Shown in pieces: positions 12,275-24,164 of a stretch of 64,000 nt of DNA; position 1 is the first letter of the stretch; each line of letters begins with the position of its first letter. The translations under genes were made by a program, and so were the position numbers. This DNA comes from Parietaria judaica (lineage: Eukaryota > Streptophyta > Magnoliopsida > Rosales > Urticaceae), in contig OX940866.1 in assembly GCA_954871525.1 (NCBI GenBank), forward strand, positions 11,245,001 to 11,309,000, in the 5' to 3' direction. Below the pieces are notes generated by a model that saw only the letters and a program-made list of their open reading frames with translations, did no database searches and was not told the origin of the DNA.

Positions 12275-13625
12275 ATGGGAGACATGTTCTGCCATTGCGG
12301 TTCTCCGAACAAGTACCGGACACTGGATGCGAAGCTCGGGCGCAGGCTCGCCGAGTTCAAGCGAGGCTCGCGGGGGATCGAGAATTTCAAGTCCATCAAT
12401 AGCATCATCATGAAATTCCCACGCTTCAACGAGGAATTGAAGAAGATCAGAAGCGTGTTTGAGCAGTACGGTATGTCTCTATTCGAGATCAATACCCGTG
12501 TCTTTATAGACTTTGTTAAGTCCTTTTTTATGTGGCATTCTTAGCATGCTTATTTCGACGTTCGGATTCCGATCTCCTCATGAGATCGGAATCCATTTCC
12601 AAACCAAATTTCCGAACAAATTGTTATTATCTTCTCATCGGTGCCTATAACTAGCCTACTTAGGTAATAGGTGGCGATGTCGGAACTAAAAACGACGTAA
12701 AAAATAAATAATGTAACATAATCAGTGCCTAAAAACGAAGGGTATCCTAAAGGCGACGATAAACGATAAAATCATGACAATGTCATAGATTTTTTTCGTA
12801 AATAAGAAACCATGTCAAGTATCATGATGTAGATTGTTGTTTAAATTTCATCGATTTTGTAATATTTCTCTCTTGCAGACGAAGATTCGAACGGGGCCAT
12901 CGACCGGGAGGAGCTGAAGAAGAGCTTGCAGCAGCTTCAGGTCCGGCTGGGCGAGGCGGAGATCGACGATCTCTTTCACTCGTGCGACATTGACCGAAGC
13001 GAGGGGATTCAGTTTAACGAGTTCATCGTCCTTCTCTGCCTCATCTATCTCCTCAAAGACCAGCCTTCGGGCTCCCAAACGGTATTCGCTAAATTGATTG
13101 TTTTGTAAACGTACCTCTTTTAGGGCTCGTTTGACCTTATAAATCACGTTAAGTCCGTTTGTCTTATCAATGTGTGATTCTTAACGGATCAAGAAATTGT
13201 TTATATAACGACCTTTTGTTCTTCTGCATACGTTTCCGGCACCGAAGATTGGTTCACCGGAGCTCGCAGCGACATTTGACACCATCATTGAAGTGTTCTT
13301 GTTTTTGGACAAAAACAGTAACGGCAAGCTCAACAAGAAGGATGTGGTCCAAGCCCTCAACGGTTCCTCCACTTCCGAGAGATCTCCGGCTCATATCACT
13401 CGTGATCGCTTCCGTAATTGTTGACTTTTACGTTTACTTTATGCTCTTCACTTCCTCAATAGATTGAATCTTAATATTCGAAATTTTGCGTTTTCAGGAG
13501 AAATGGATTGGGATCGAAACGGGCACGTGAGCTTCAGAGAGTTCCTCTTCGCGTTCGTTCATTGGGTCGGTATCGAAACCGATGACGAGATTCTGAATGC
13601 GGAAGAAGAAATCTCTAATAATTAG
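12275..13625 (+). CDS. Calmodulin-like EF-hand calcium sensor, CML21/CML22 type
   Basis: Predicted exons are 12275-12470, 12879-13081, 13248-13413 and 13498-13625, all GT-AG with compatible phases, 693 nt (230 aa). Four EF-hand loops are visible. Residues 66-77 (DEDSNGAIDREE) are canonical. Residues 102-113 (DIDRSEGIQFNE) lack the position-6 glycine and are probably weak. Residues 154-165 (DKNSNGKLNKKD) and 192-203 (DWDRNGHVSFRE) are near-canonical. The block FKSINSIIMKFP before the first hand and IQFNEFIVLLCLIYLL after the second are typical of plant CML21/22. The N terminus MGDMFCHC could be lipid-modified (Gly2, Cys6, Cys8), but this is only inference. It presumably relays Ca2+ signals to unknown targets. 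It lies downstream of the MYB-CC gene on the same strand. Confidence 0.88.
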
Positions 13626-13991
13626 TGTATGTATTGTAATGTTCATTTTCACCTCCCGAGTCACGAAATGATGTTGACTAATTCCGATTCGATTAATGTA
13701 TTTGCTCGTTGTTGATTGTCCGAAAGGAAAGAATAGCGGAAAGGATGAAACAATGGAAACGGTAATCTTCTTTTAAAAGGTTTCTTATATCAATATAATT
13801 CTCTCTCGTTCCGTTCCGTCTCCTATGGTGTATTTATAGGTGAACCGGCGAGTTTGGTCACGGACCGAGTGGATCCGAAATCTTCTCCTTGGACCGTTTT
13901 TTTTAAACAAGAGTAATTTGAATAAACGTTGTATTAATTTAATATTAATGAAAAGACTACAACACCCCTTTACATGAGTTTCATATATTCA
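13626..13991. other. Short intergenic spacer between converging genes
   Basis: About 365 bases separate the CML stop codon from the stop codon of the kinase gene on the other strand. Both 3' untranslated regions and both poly(A) sites must fit here, so the transcripts may come close or overlap. I see no further feature. Confidence 0.7.
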
Positions 13992-16594
13992 TCATTGGAT
14001 TCCCAGAGCTTGTATTCTCTTAACTAGCGACAAAGAAGAAGCGTTCATTTGCTTCCATTTTTCCATACTCTCCTTCTTCCGCCGTTGCTCGGCGAACCAC
14101 TCGTCGTGCCCGTCAAGAATCCGCACTATCTGTGCAATGCTCGGCCGAGATTTCGGATCCGACGCTGTGCATTCCGTCCCCAGCTTCACCAGCCTCGCGA
14201 GCTCGTTCCGGTTGTAATCGCCGTTAAGCCGGATGTCGGCGAGCTCCTCGAGAGGTCGCTTCCGGGCAGCAAATTCGTGCACTTTCCGCACGAGGAGTAC
14301 TTCTGGACGACGGAAATCAACCGCCATTCGCCCTGTGGTTATCTCGAGAACTACCACGCCGAAGCTGTATACGTCGGCCATTGTGGTTGCCTCGCCCGAG
14401 GCTACGTACTCAGGCGACATGTACCCGAAGATCCCACACACAGGCTTTTCCTCGGCCACGACATGGTGGCCGTGCTCGTTGCGGGTGAGGAACTCGGCGA
14501 GCGCGAACGAGCCGAGCCTCGCATTCATGTCGGGGTCGAGGATCACGGCCGAGGACGTGATGCTGCGGTGGATCACCTGCTCGTCCCACTCCTCATGGAG
14601 GTAGTGCACGGCGGAGGCCAGCGACTTGACGATGTCGTAGCGCTTCTGCCACGGAAGCGACGGCCGGAGGCTCCGGCGCTCCGGGTCAAAGAGCATGTGC
14701 GTGAGGAGGCGGTTCACGGAGTAGTCGTAGACGACAAGCATCTCGCCCTGCTCGGTGCACCACCCCCGGAGCTGCACGAGGTTGCGGTGTCGAAGCCGGC
14801 CTAAATTCTGCAGCTCTGTCGCGAATCGGACGCGCAGGGCCGGACACGTCTTCATCCCGAGGCGTTTCACGAGAATGTGACGGCCGTTGCTCAAGAAACC
14901 CCGGTAGGCTGTCCCAAAGTCGAGCTCAGCGACTCTCTTCGCATCCGCGAAATTCTCCGTGGCTGTGACGATCTCCGAAAAGGCAATTTCCCTCGGCGCC
15001 TGCACCATCGGGGAAATTCCATGCTTCGTGACGCTCGCGCTGCTTCCGCTGCTCCCCCACCGAGAATTACCGCCCGTCCCGTCCCCATCACCTCTGCCGA
15101 TTCCGATCTCGGCCGTGGTGTAAATTGTCTCCCCGATGGCCGTCAGATAGCGTGAAGCTGACACGACCGAACTCCCAGTCGTGTCAGTTCCCGTACTTGT
15201 AGTTGCGGCGGAACCACCGTTGCTCGAGCCTGAAGTCGTTGGAGCAGACAGAGAAATATACGGCGGGTGCGATCGGAACGACGGTAGAGGCGGTAAGCTA
15301 CCGGGGATATTCCCGGAGAGTGCCTGGATGACGTACTTCATGTTCGGCCTTGACTTCGGATTTTGCAGCGTGCAAAGCAGAGCAATTTGGATCAACCGTT
15401 CCATGTCGGAGCGGCCGTAAGTCCTGCTCAGAATCCGGGAATCCACGGCCTGGAGCACCTTTCCCTCGTCGGAAAGCCGCCGCACCCAATCGAGAAGTAC
15501 GATCTGATCGTCCTCGAAGGCGAGGTCAACGGCTCTCCGGCCAGACACGACCTCCAAAACCACGATCCCGAAGCTGAACACGTCGGACTTCGGGGTGGCC
15601 ACGCCCCTCTTGAAACTCTCCGGCGGCAAGTACCCGATCGTACCCCCGATCTTGCTCGTCTCCGCCAGCCGGAACTGCAAATCCTTCACCGAAGAAGAAG
15701 ACGACGACGAAGGCGTGAACTCGAGCTCGTGCTCCCGCCACCGGGCGAGCCCAAAGTCACCCAGGCGTGCGTTGAAATGCTCGTCCAGCATGACGTTGCT
15801 GGCCTTCACGTCGCGGTGGACGATCTGATTCTCGAGCTGCTCGTGCAGGTAGAGCAGCGCGGTGGCGAGGCCCCGCACGATCCGGCGCCGCCTCTCCCAG
15901 GTCAGCAGCGTCGGGGGCGCGTTCGTCTCCTGCCTTTTGAAGAGAACCTGATCGCCGGCCAATCAATAAGAGTTAGCTCGGTGGTTGAGTATTCAAACTT
16001 GTAAGTTGTATGTATATATTAAGAAAAAAACGGCACCTGATCGAGGCTGCGGTTGGGCATGAAGTCGTAAACGAGGAGGAGCGCATCCTCGTGGACGCAC
16101 CAGCCCCGGAGGCGGACGAGGTTCCGGTGACGTAGATGAGCAACAGCGACGAGCTCGGCCAGAAACGTCTTCTCGAAGCGCTCGCCTCGCTCAGCCAGGC
16201 ACTTCACCGCGACGGAAGTTCCGTCGCTGGGGAGGACGGCCTTGTATACGCGCCCGAAGCCGCCGCTGCCGAGGATTCGGCTCTCGCTGAAGCCGTCGGA
16301 GCCGACGTAGAGCTCCGAGTAGCTGAAGATCCGGGCGTTCTCAGTCCCGAACCGGTCCTTCATCTGCGCTCCCTCGGTGTCGAAGAACTCGCCGTGCTCG
16401 TGCCCGTGTTCCTCCTCCATCGTCTTTTCATGGCGGCAGAAGCTGATCAGAGAGTTCTTGACGAGGGAAGCCACGTGGGCACCGCAGCTTCTTCGCGAAC
16501 GCTTCTGCTTCCTCTGGGCTTTGAGGTCCTTCAATGGAGGGTCCTTGTCGTCAAAGGCTGTTGGCAAAATGATGCAGAGCTTGTTGAGCTCCAT
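13992..16594 (-). CDS. Receptor-like protein kinase S.2 (LECRKS2) type double kinase
   Basis: Two exons, 16594-16037 and 15947-13992, separated by an 89-bp GT-AG intron in phase 0; 2514 nt, 837 aa. Start ATG at 16594 gives MELNKLCIILP, the start typical of this family. There is no signal peptide, lectin domain or membrane span, so the protein is presumably cytosolic. Kinase 1 (about 105-400) has the glycine loop GSGGFGRVY (109-117), K131, E147, HRD (230-232) and DFG (250-252), so it should be active. A Ser/Thr/Gly-rich linker (about 400-500) follows. Kinase 2 (about 505-800) keeps K547 but has a degenerate glycine loop (ELDFGTAY), HRS instead of HRD (646-648) and SFA instead of DFG (666-668), so it should be a pseudokinase. 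The CDS is far more GC-rich than its surroundings. Family assignment is strong; the substrate is unknown. Confidence 0.9.
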
Positions 16595-16659
16595 TGATGG
16601 AGATGATCGAGAGCGAATCGGGTTTGAGAAGAAAGAAACTGAAGAGCGTTTAACTTTGT

Positions 16660-16672
16660 CTATATATATATA
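16660..16672 (-). promoter_or_regulatory. TATA box of the double-kinase gene
   Basis: On the minus strand CTATATATATATAG lies about 66 bases upstream of the ATG at 16594. This is a suitable place for a core promoter with a short leader of roughly 35-40 bases. No other TATA-like word is nearer. Confidence 0.55.
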
Positions 16673-16679
16673 GAAGGGA

Positions 16680-18650
16680 GTAATTGGTATGAATGCCCCT
16701 GAAATTTGTATATCGGTGCTTTTTACCCCCTTTACTTTAATATGTTGCAAGAATATCCAACATACTTATAAATAAATAAAAACACGCAAGAAAAAGAAAA
16801 ATTAACATGTGTATAAGACATTATTTGAAGTTTTTTATTTTATTTATAAATTACTGAACTCAGTCAAGGATTTAGAAAGAAAAAAAAAACTAATTTGTGT
16901 CCGCTACATGATTTATTCGAATTATTTTTACTAATTACTGAATAGATCGAATTAGAAAATAACATAAATATTAATTTGCATCTTTTCATTGCATGTACTA
17001 CATTATTCAAATGCATTTTTTTTTTCAATCAATTACCGATTGACCGATTGCGATTAATATTATGTAGTAGTACAAAATATTCAACAATTGATAAGATAAA
17101 GTCCCATAAGAGTGGATGAGAATAATGAATTGACAACATACATTTAAACAAGTGATGTGTGTCCATGATAAATGTTAAGTTGCACCAATAAATAAAGATG
17201 AAGGGGGTACTTGTGACAATTACTATAGATGAGGGGAGAAAAGGTACCAAATTGTAAGATATTGAACTTGTTTGTCGTTTTTGGCATTTTGGTGTGCGAT
17301 TGAATTCAACACGGTTAGGTTTTGCATGGTTTGAATTGTACATTTTGTGTATTAAAGAATCTTCCTTTTCATGACGTCATAATTATTTTGTTATTCAAAT
17401 GGAAAAAAGACATCTTTTATTGATAATGATAAATCTACTGGAACATTATTAGACCAAATTTTATTTCCATGTTCACATTTGTCAACTTTCTTAGCTTTGA
17501 AATTCATAGGAAATTTCAACCCTAGTCTTATTTTGCTAAAAAAATTATGAAAATCCGGTTTAAAAATTAGAGTTCTTGGCATACAGTTTTTTCATAACCA
17601 AAAACCTGATATTCACATCCAAAATTCCGCTTGAAAAAAGATCAAGTTGTTTAAACCGAGAGTTTTCTAATTTTGAGTATTATTCTCACCTTACCATGAA
17701 TTTTGTTAGCATTCGTAGTTAAGTTTTTTTGTTACCTCCTTACTTTGAAGTTTCACGAGGCGATAAATAATTTATTTTATTAATATTTTCGTCCCTTTTG
17801 ACCACGTATAAGATATAAAAAAAAATATAAAGACTTGTCAACAAACACAAAATTCTTATATAATCATTAGTACCAAAGCGTGTTTTATTATACAAAAACT
17901 AAGACATTATAAGTCAATCTTGTCGCCACTTGGTCAAAAAAATTATATAGTAAAAAGCAATGATTTAAACAGATCATATACCGCCACGTGAAACTTTTCA
18001 TAGAGAGCTAACGGAAAAACAATATTATTTATGCAAAAAAAATGAAAAAAAAAATCTTTAAAAATTTCTTCTTCTAGAAAATTGAGAATATAAGTTATAA
18101 TATGTAAGTAGTTTTATTGTAAATGTCCTTAATTTTTTATATGCAAATTTACATGTAAGAAAATACAAGTATTACTTAATAATAATAAAAAAGAACTTGT
18201 AATATAGTATACAATTAACTAAATAAAATTAGCATTTGTCGCATTCCATTTAATTTGCGGGGAAAGTGGCTGTGATGGCTCGAGGGGCAACATTTTCTTT
18301 GTCTGCTTTATTATATATCAATAATATATTTTTCTATATTAAAAATTTATAAATTTCATATCTTTGTGATACCAATAAATACCATCTCGTGACACAGTTG
18401 TCATATACCGTATAGTTAGTGTCTAAATAAGCTAAAAATTAAATGCCTGTCAGTTTCATATTCAGCTATTTTAATTTAATTATTTTCCATAAATAAATAA
18501 ATCTAAACTATTTTATCTTATTGTTGTAGAAACCGTGATTAGCTAAACGAATTTAATATAGTTGGATTGGAGCTGTTATAATATTCTAGAAGAGTGTATG
18601 TGGAAATTAAAAAAGAAAATAACTGTTTTTTCCAATAACAATGTATAAAT
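16680..18650. other. AT-rich intergenic DNA upstream of the kinase gene
   Basis: No gene is supported. A segment from about 16680 to 17245 has weak inverted ends (TACCCCCTTTACTT-like on the left, AAGATGAAGGGGGTA-like on the right) and may be an old DNA-transposon remnant, but I found no clean target duplication. The rest is low-complexity AT-rich sequence. Confidence 0.4.
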
Positions 18651-19380
18651 TAGGGGTGAAACTGGATAGGATAGGATATGATATGGCAAGTTGACAAAGC
18701 ATATCCACATATGTGGATATAAAATAATTGTATCCACTATTTTTTTTTTTAATTATCCACTTGAAATGCGGTTAGCGGTTAGCGGACCGAATTGGTTAAT
18801 TTAAGGCGGATAGCGGATATTATCTAATTAATTTTGTTAGTGAAAAAACAAATACATCATACATAAAAAATATAACAGAAATAGTGAAACATAAACTTTC
18901 AAAAATGTCATAAATAATATTTCATAAATAACCAAACCAAACTATTGACACACTCTAATATTTCTATGACATAAAAGACCACAAAACATATACAACATTT
19001 TCCTGTTACAAAGAATTTTAAAAAAAAAAAAACTTAAATAAGTGAATAACCTACATAGGTTTAATATAAGGGAATAGGGATTAGGGATGTATATAATAAA
19101 CGACGCCAAGCACTAACCAATAACATCCAACGACATTTAAGCACTAACAAAATAAAATAGAGGATATATAATTTGTAATATATATTTATTTTTTATTTTT
19201 AAAACTGGTTGCGGTTAAAGCGGATATCCAATTTAAACTGAAAAATATAATCATTAACCAATCCAATTCTAAAAAGCAGTTGCGGATATCCATAACCATA
19301 TTAAGCGGCTAATTAAAAATGGATAAATATGATAGGATATGTTTGCGATCAGCGGATGGCGGATAATTATATTAGCCCTA
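18651..19380. mobile_element. 730-bp non-autonomous hAT element
   Basis: The element begins TAGGGGTGAAACTGG and ends TTATATTAGCCCTA, giving short terminal inverted repeats of the TAGGGNTG type usual for many plant hAT elements. An exact 8-bp duplication, GTATAAAT, flanks it (18643-18650 and 19381-19388). Subterminal regions are full of the short words GCGGATA, GGATATCC and AAGCGG in both orientations, as expected for transposase-binding clusters in hAT elements. No coding capacity remains. Confidence 0.9.
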
Positions 19381-19388
19381 GTATAAAT

Positions 19389-22185
19389 ATGTAAATTGTA
19401 TTCTAGAAATTGGAATATATATGTATATATATAGTATCATATAAGAACCAAGTCAATATTGTTTCATGAATTGGTAAAATGGTATGACTAAACCTTTATA
19501 TTCCTAGAAAAACAATCTCTTTGACAATATATCGGTGACTATTAACTTTCTATTCTAATGATAGTTATGATAATCATATAGTTCGACTACATTTAATTAT
19601 TAAGCAAGAAAATCTTGATAAATATAGACCAAAGATGATTAAGAAAATAGAGTTATTATTTAAATTGCGTTCAGGGCATTATATTCCCAATACAAATCCT
19701 AAAAATAAATCTTAGACTTTAGGAAAAGCAGTAAATAGAAAGTTAAATTATATGTGGGTATACGATTTTTATTCAGTACATGCATTATGTTTTTTCATAC
19801 CTTAATATTTTTTTTTAAATCAACGTCATAAGTGCATGTTTTCGGCTTAAAATTTAGTATTCAATTGTTTTTTATTCATTTATATCTTTATTGTAATATA
19901 ACTAGGTCATAACAACTTATTCATTGATCGAATATATGAACTTATATATATTAAAATTGCATGGTTTGAGATGAGTCCTATTTATGTAAAAAGAATAAAG
20001 AGAGAAAAAAGAAAACTCATCCTAGAAAAATAAAGTTTTATAAGTTGATTAGGTTTGTGCATGGGAACTCTTTAGTGTTTCTTTAAGTGTTTAAATAATC
20101 AAAATTAATTATAAAAGTAATCAATTTTTTGAGTTTAAGTGTGAATTAGAGAATGGCTCAGTAGGTTTGTAGGGGTATGAAATTGACTGAAGATAAACGA
20201 ATATGAAAGGAAATCCATAAAGTAATTATTAATTATATTGACCGTCCAATTATGACATAGTGAAGGGCCAATCAAATCTAATGTAATAATAATAATAAAA
20301 AAAAAATAGCATACGCTATCTAAGAATGACATCAAATGTTTGACGCATCCATATTACAACATAAATATATCATATGACTATATAAATCACGTTGTTAATA
20401 TACACAACGTGATTTATACAGTCATGATATAACTTTATACATATATAACTTTGTCATTTGTTTGTATTCAATTATTATAAACGGAGTAGTCATTAAAATT
20501 CACTAGAAACCAGATAAATTTGAAATTAATAATATTTATGACAAATATTTAAAGTAATAAAAGGTACAAACCAAAAATATATATAAATAATAGTTCCGGA
20601 ATATGAATTCCGGATCAACTAAAATAGCGCGATGCCGGATTCCCCATTCACATATTTGTGGTAGTTGAATGGATTAACAAATTTAAGATGAATCATATCT
20701 AAAGTTAAAAACCATTTATATAAATTTTCTTGACAAAATTGTTGTACATTCAATTACTTAATACTTAATAGCATATCTTCAATGTCATTATATGGTGGAG
20801 TGGTTTAGGTTTAGGTTTGGTGATTGGATTGCCTACCTTTTGTCCTTTTTTACCATATAATATCACACAAAATTCTATTAATTTAATCCACTTCATGAAA
20901 AAAATGAAGACTTTTTATTGAATATAAGAGGCCAACTCTACCTGTCTCCAAAATGGTGCAAACCATGCACCTCAACCACAGTTTGACTAATATAACAACC
21001 GAAGTGTTGACTATAATTCCACCAAATAATTATAATGGAAGTGTTGCTATAAAGTAACAACCAAAATACTATAATATCATCAAACATATATTTAATTAGG
21101 GTTATTTGCAGCGAGAATTTTAATGTTATGAGTTTGTAGTAGTTCAGTGGTAGAATTTCTAATGTTAAATGCTCTTCGTAACACGGCATTAGTTTGCCAA
21201 ATCAAGGTAAAATGGAATAAAATACTTTGTATGTGTTATAGTACGTAGTTTAGTACCGTACATAATATTTTGGAACATTCCTTCCATCGACTTACCTACA
21301 TGTTAAACGTCACATGGCACTCCAGCTATCGTAACACGTCACTGGTTTCCTTAAATCGGAATACGATAGAAGAAATATTACAAAAACATTAGGCCTTTTT
21401 TATCACCGTAATTAAATGTATTTTGAACTAATACGAACCCCGTAAGCATAGAGTATTTTTGTCACCAATAATCCTATTTATTATTAAATACATATTTGGT
21501 TATTGTGGGTAGTTGGATTTGGGACAATCTATTTAATGACCTTTGTATATATGTGAGAGCATACATAGACTAGTTGAGTGTTGAATTATGCACAGCATCC
21601 TAATTAGTGTGCAATGATCCTTCACGTGATTGGTTGATACTTGATTCTATATTCTACTCATTGACCAAATTAATTGACTTTTCATAGTTAGTTTATTTTC
21701 TTCTCCAATTTAAGTTGTATCTAGTATAGTTAGATATATATATATTCTATTTATCTATATTATATGTGCTTATTAGTGAAATATATAAAACAAATATAGC
21801 AAGAGGGTAACATATCAAGAATTGAAGAGAGCAAAGAAAGTATTAACGCTTTCGAGTGACAAACTATCAGAATTCTCTAAAACTATTTTCCTACTCAAAT
21901 ATACAACGGCTCGATCGGCACACAAATGGGTCCCGGGATGCTTCGCGCGCCAGGCGCACCTCAGCGCGCCCTGGCAGCCCCGAAAGGGCGCGTGGGGGCG
22001 CGTGAAGCGCGACGTAACAGTCCGTTACGGCGCGCAAATAATGACGGAGCCAGCTTCATGCTTCAGGTGAAGCACTATATAACTAACAAAAAAATAAAGA
22101 AAAATATGATAACTTAAAAATTTAGTGAAACAAATATTATTTCAATCTATTATTTTTTTAATTAAAGTTACTGTTAAATTTATGT
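19389..22185. other. Intergenic DNA with a hairpin and a GC-rich patch
   Basis: No gene is supported. A 64-bp near-perfect hairpin occurs at 20367-20430 (listed separately). Bases 21900-22070 form an abrupt GC-rich patch with repeated GCGCGCC/CAGGCGC words (an open frame crosses it, but without any family signal). Everything else is AT-rich. Confidence 0.45.
20367..20430. repeat. 64-bp near-perfect hairpin
   Basis: The left arm ATATCATATGACTATATAAA continues with TCACGTTGT. The right arm is its reverse complement with two or three mismatches, with a loop of about 8 bases (TAATATAC). This may be the core of a tiny MITE or a chance foldback; no target duplication was identified. Confidence 0.7.
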
Positions 22186-22497
22186 GTGGCGGTGTCGGTG
22201 ACACACTCAATGATCTCGACGGTGCAGCGATGCACTCGGCCGCAAGTATACATCGTCGACAACATCGAGAGCGCTAAGTACACCGCCGACAACATCGAGA
22301 ACAATGAGTGTGTCGCGGAGCGTCGAGTTCTTCACAAAAACCATCGAGGATATATACCGAGTGTGTTGCCGACACCGTCGAGTAGGTCGTCGATATTGTA
22401 TAGAATGTTGAGTGCGTCTCCGATACCGTTGAGTAAGTTACCGACACCGTCAAGAGAGAGCACCGTGTGCATCAAGGATATTGCCGAGTACGTCTAG
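22186..22497. repeat. GC-rich degenerate short-period repeats
   Basis: The words CGACAACATCGAGA, CGACACCGTCGAG, GAGTGTGTCG and GAGTGCGTC alternate through about 300 bases with a rough 30-40 base spacing. One open frame runs through (about 103 codons), but its composition follows the repeat and no family is recognisable. The base composition is very different from both flanks, suggesting an inserted fragment. Confidence 0.5.
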
Positions 22498-22789
22498 AAA
22501 CTTAACGTTTACTGTAGTTTAGTGCTAACAGGTACTTAAAGGTACTTAAAGTTATACGTAAAATATAATATTAGATCATCTATGCCAGTAAAAACAAACA
22601 AACAATGAGAATATATCTCCAACAAAATATAAATATAAGTTCTTTATGCCGTAAATATATAAAAAATAATTTCTTGATTATCAAAGGCTGTATTGATTCA
22701 TATAATTAAGAATTAATATACATCAATTCACACGTATTAGAACTTATACTTAGTGTAAATTTTTAAAAACTCAGCCTATGCAAAGGTAT

Positions 22790-23425
22790 GCACTCGTGTA
22801 CCTCCGCTAGTGCGCGCAAGTCCCCAAAAATCGTTTTATTTATTTATTATGAGGTCCCCGGCTATTCATTTATTATTATTTAGAGACTCCCGGGCCCTCT
22901 TATAAATAGAAGCTCCATTTCAACGAAACGGTACCTCATTCCAACGCTCTCTACTACTATATGAATACTGTTTCCACTTCTATGAATAGAATATTTGGTA
23001 TTAACTCCGAACCGGAAGTGAATAAGGAGGTACCCCCTCCCGTTCCACTAATCAGAGAGTTACCAGTTTTATAGGAGTTGAGGCAGAGATAGATAGCAAG
23101 GGAGGAATCACTGGCCCGAGTCCCGGCGTCAAGAGGGAGTTCACGGTCCGGTCACCGACCTTCCCTACAGAGACTCTGGTTCTCAGTGATAGCCAACTTA
23201 TATCATGAATCCGTTCTGAATGTTGCGGCGTAGGTTCCAAGATTTTGTGGTAAAAGGTTGGAGGACCCGCTACCGGATCTAGCTAGTGGAGGGTCCGACC
23301 CACCTAATCCTCAATAGTCCAAGTATCTACCCCAGGAAAGTCAACAAACGGCAATGGGCCCGACCCAATATCCAATTTGGACCGCTACAATATTTGATCC
23401 ATTTTTCGGCATCAACACTCACAAA
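22790..23425 (+). mobile_element. Probable LTR-retrotransposon remnant or solo LTR
   Basis: A TATA box (CTTATAAATAGAAGC, near 22900) is followed by a leader-like segment and a GC-richer tail ending near TTCGGCATCAACA (about 23411), an arrangement like the U3-R-U5 of a plant LTR. A possible left end is TGTACCTCC near 22798, with ACTCG before it and a similar ACTCA at the right end. These boundaries are uncertain, and no partner LTR is present in the window. Confidence 0.4.
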
Positions 23426-23950
23426 ATGAAATAAAGTACATATACATATATATATATATACACACACATTTATTTATTAAACTGTCTGTATTTTATTTAT
23501 TATTTCAATAATGTTTGAGATTAGTAACTTATAGATTAATTAATTGAGCATTATATTATAGTCTACCTATACGTAAATATAATTAATTAAACTTTGACAA
23601 ACGATTGCATGAACAATGTAATAATTTAAATATGTAATGTAACACATTTATTAATTCTAGAATATTACATAGAATGCTTAATTTTCTTCCCCTAATTAAT
23701 GATCATTATCACCTACCGATATGGATAAACAAGAAATTAGACAAAACAAATGGCACATAATTTTCAAGGAAATAATGGTTGAACTGGTCAACCAACTAGA
23801 AAGAAATAACAAAGAATTATATATATTGAACTCTTTAAAATATCACATACATGACTTTATGAAGACCCTAATTATTACAATTTACGAACAATTGGTACAT
23901 AACTTTCAAGAAGTTTATCAATAGGTCAACCAACTAATAACGACAAATTA

Positions 23951-24164
23951 TTACTTGGCCTAGAGGTAAATCTACTGCAATAAGACTATTCATGAGGTCT
24001 TGGGTTCAATCTCTTGAGACGCAGAAATTGCGTAATATATGTAATCTTGGCCGATAGTGTCTGCGGTTAATAGTGCCGGTTGTTCTTACCGTGACAAATA
24101 TCTTGTAATGTGATTACATGTAATCTTGGCCAATAGTGACACCCAACTAAAAATAATAATAATA
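23951..24164 (+). mobile_element. tRNA-derived SINE
   Basis: An A-box-like TGGCCTAGAGGTAA (around 23956) and a B-box-like TGGGTTCAATCTC (around 24001) are spaced as in a Pol III promoter. They are followed by a tRNA-unrelated body and an (AAT)n tail. An exact duplication of at least 14 bases, ATAACGACAAATTA (23937-23950 and 24165-24178), flanks it, extending to 16 if the shared TA is counted. Long target duplications plus an A-rich tail indicate LINE-mediated retroposition. Plus-strand orientation. Confidence 0.9.

Noticed and set aside
14049..16597. Long plus-strand frames (up to 251 codons) opposite the kinase gene
   Set aside because: These are shadows of the GC-rich minus-strand coding exons. 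The minus strand has full kinase motifs and a consistent splice junction.
16680..17245. Possible MITE upstream of the kinase gene
   Set aside because: Some inverted similarity around TACCCCCTTTACTT and AAGATGAAGGGGGTA, but no clean ends and no target duplication; left as intergenic DNA.
21130..21185. tRNA-like segment GTAGTTCAGTGGTAGAATT
   Set aside because: It resembles an A box, but no B box (GGTTCRANNCC) or acceptor stem follows, so neither a tRNA gene nor a SINE can be supported.
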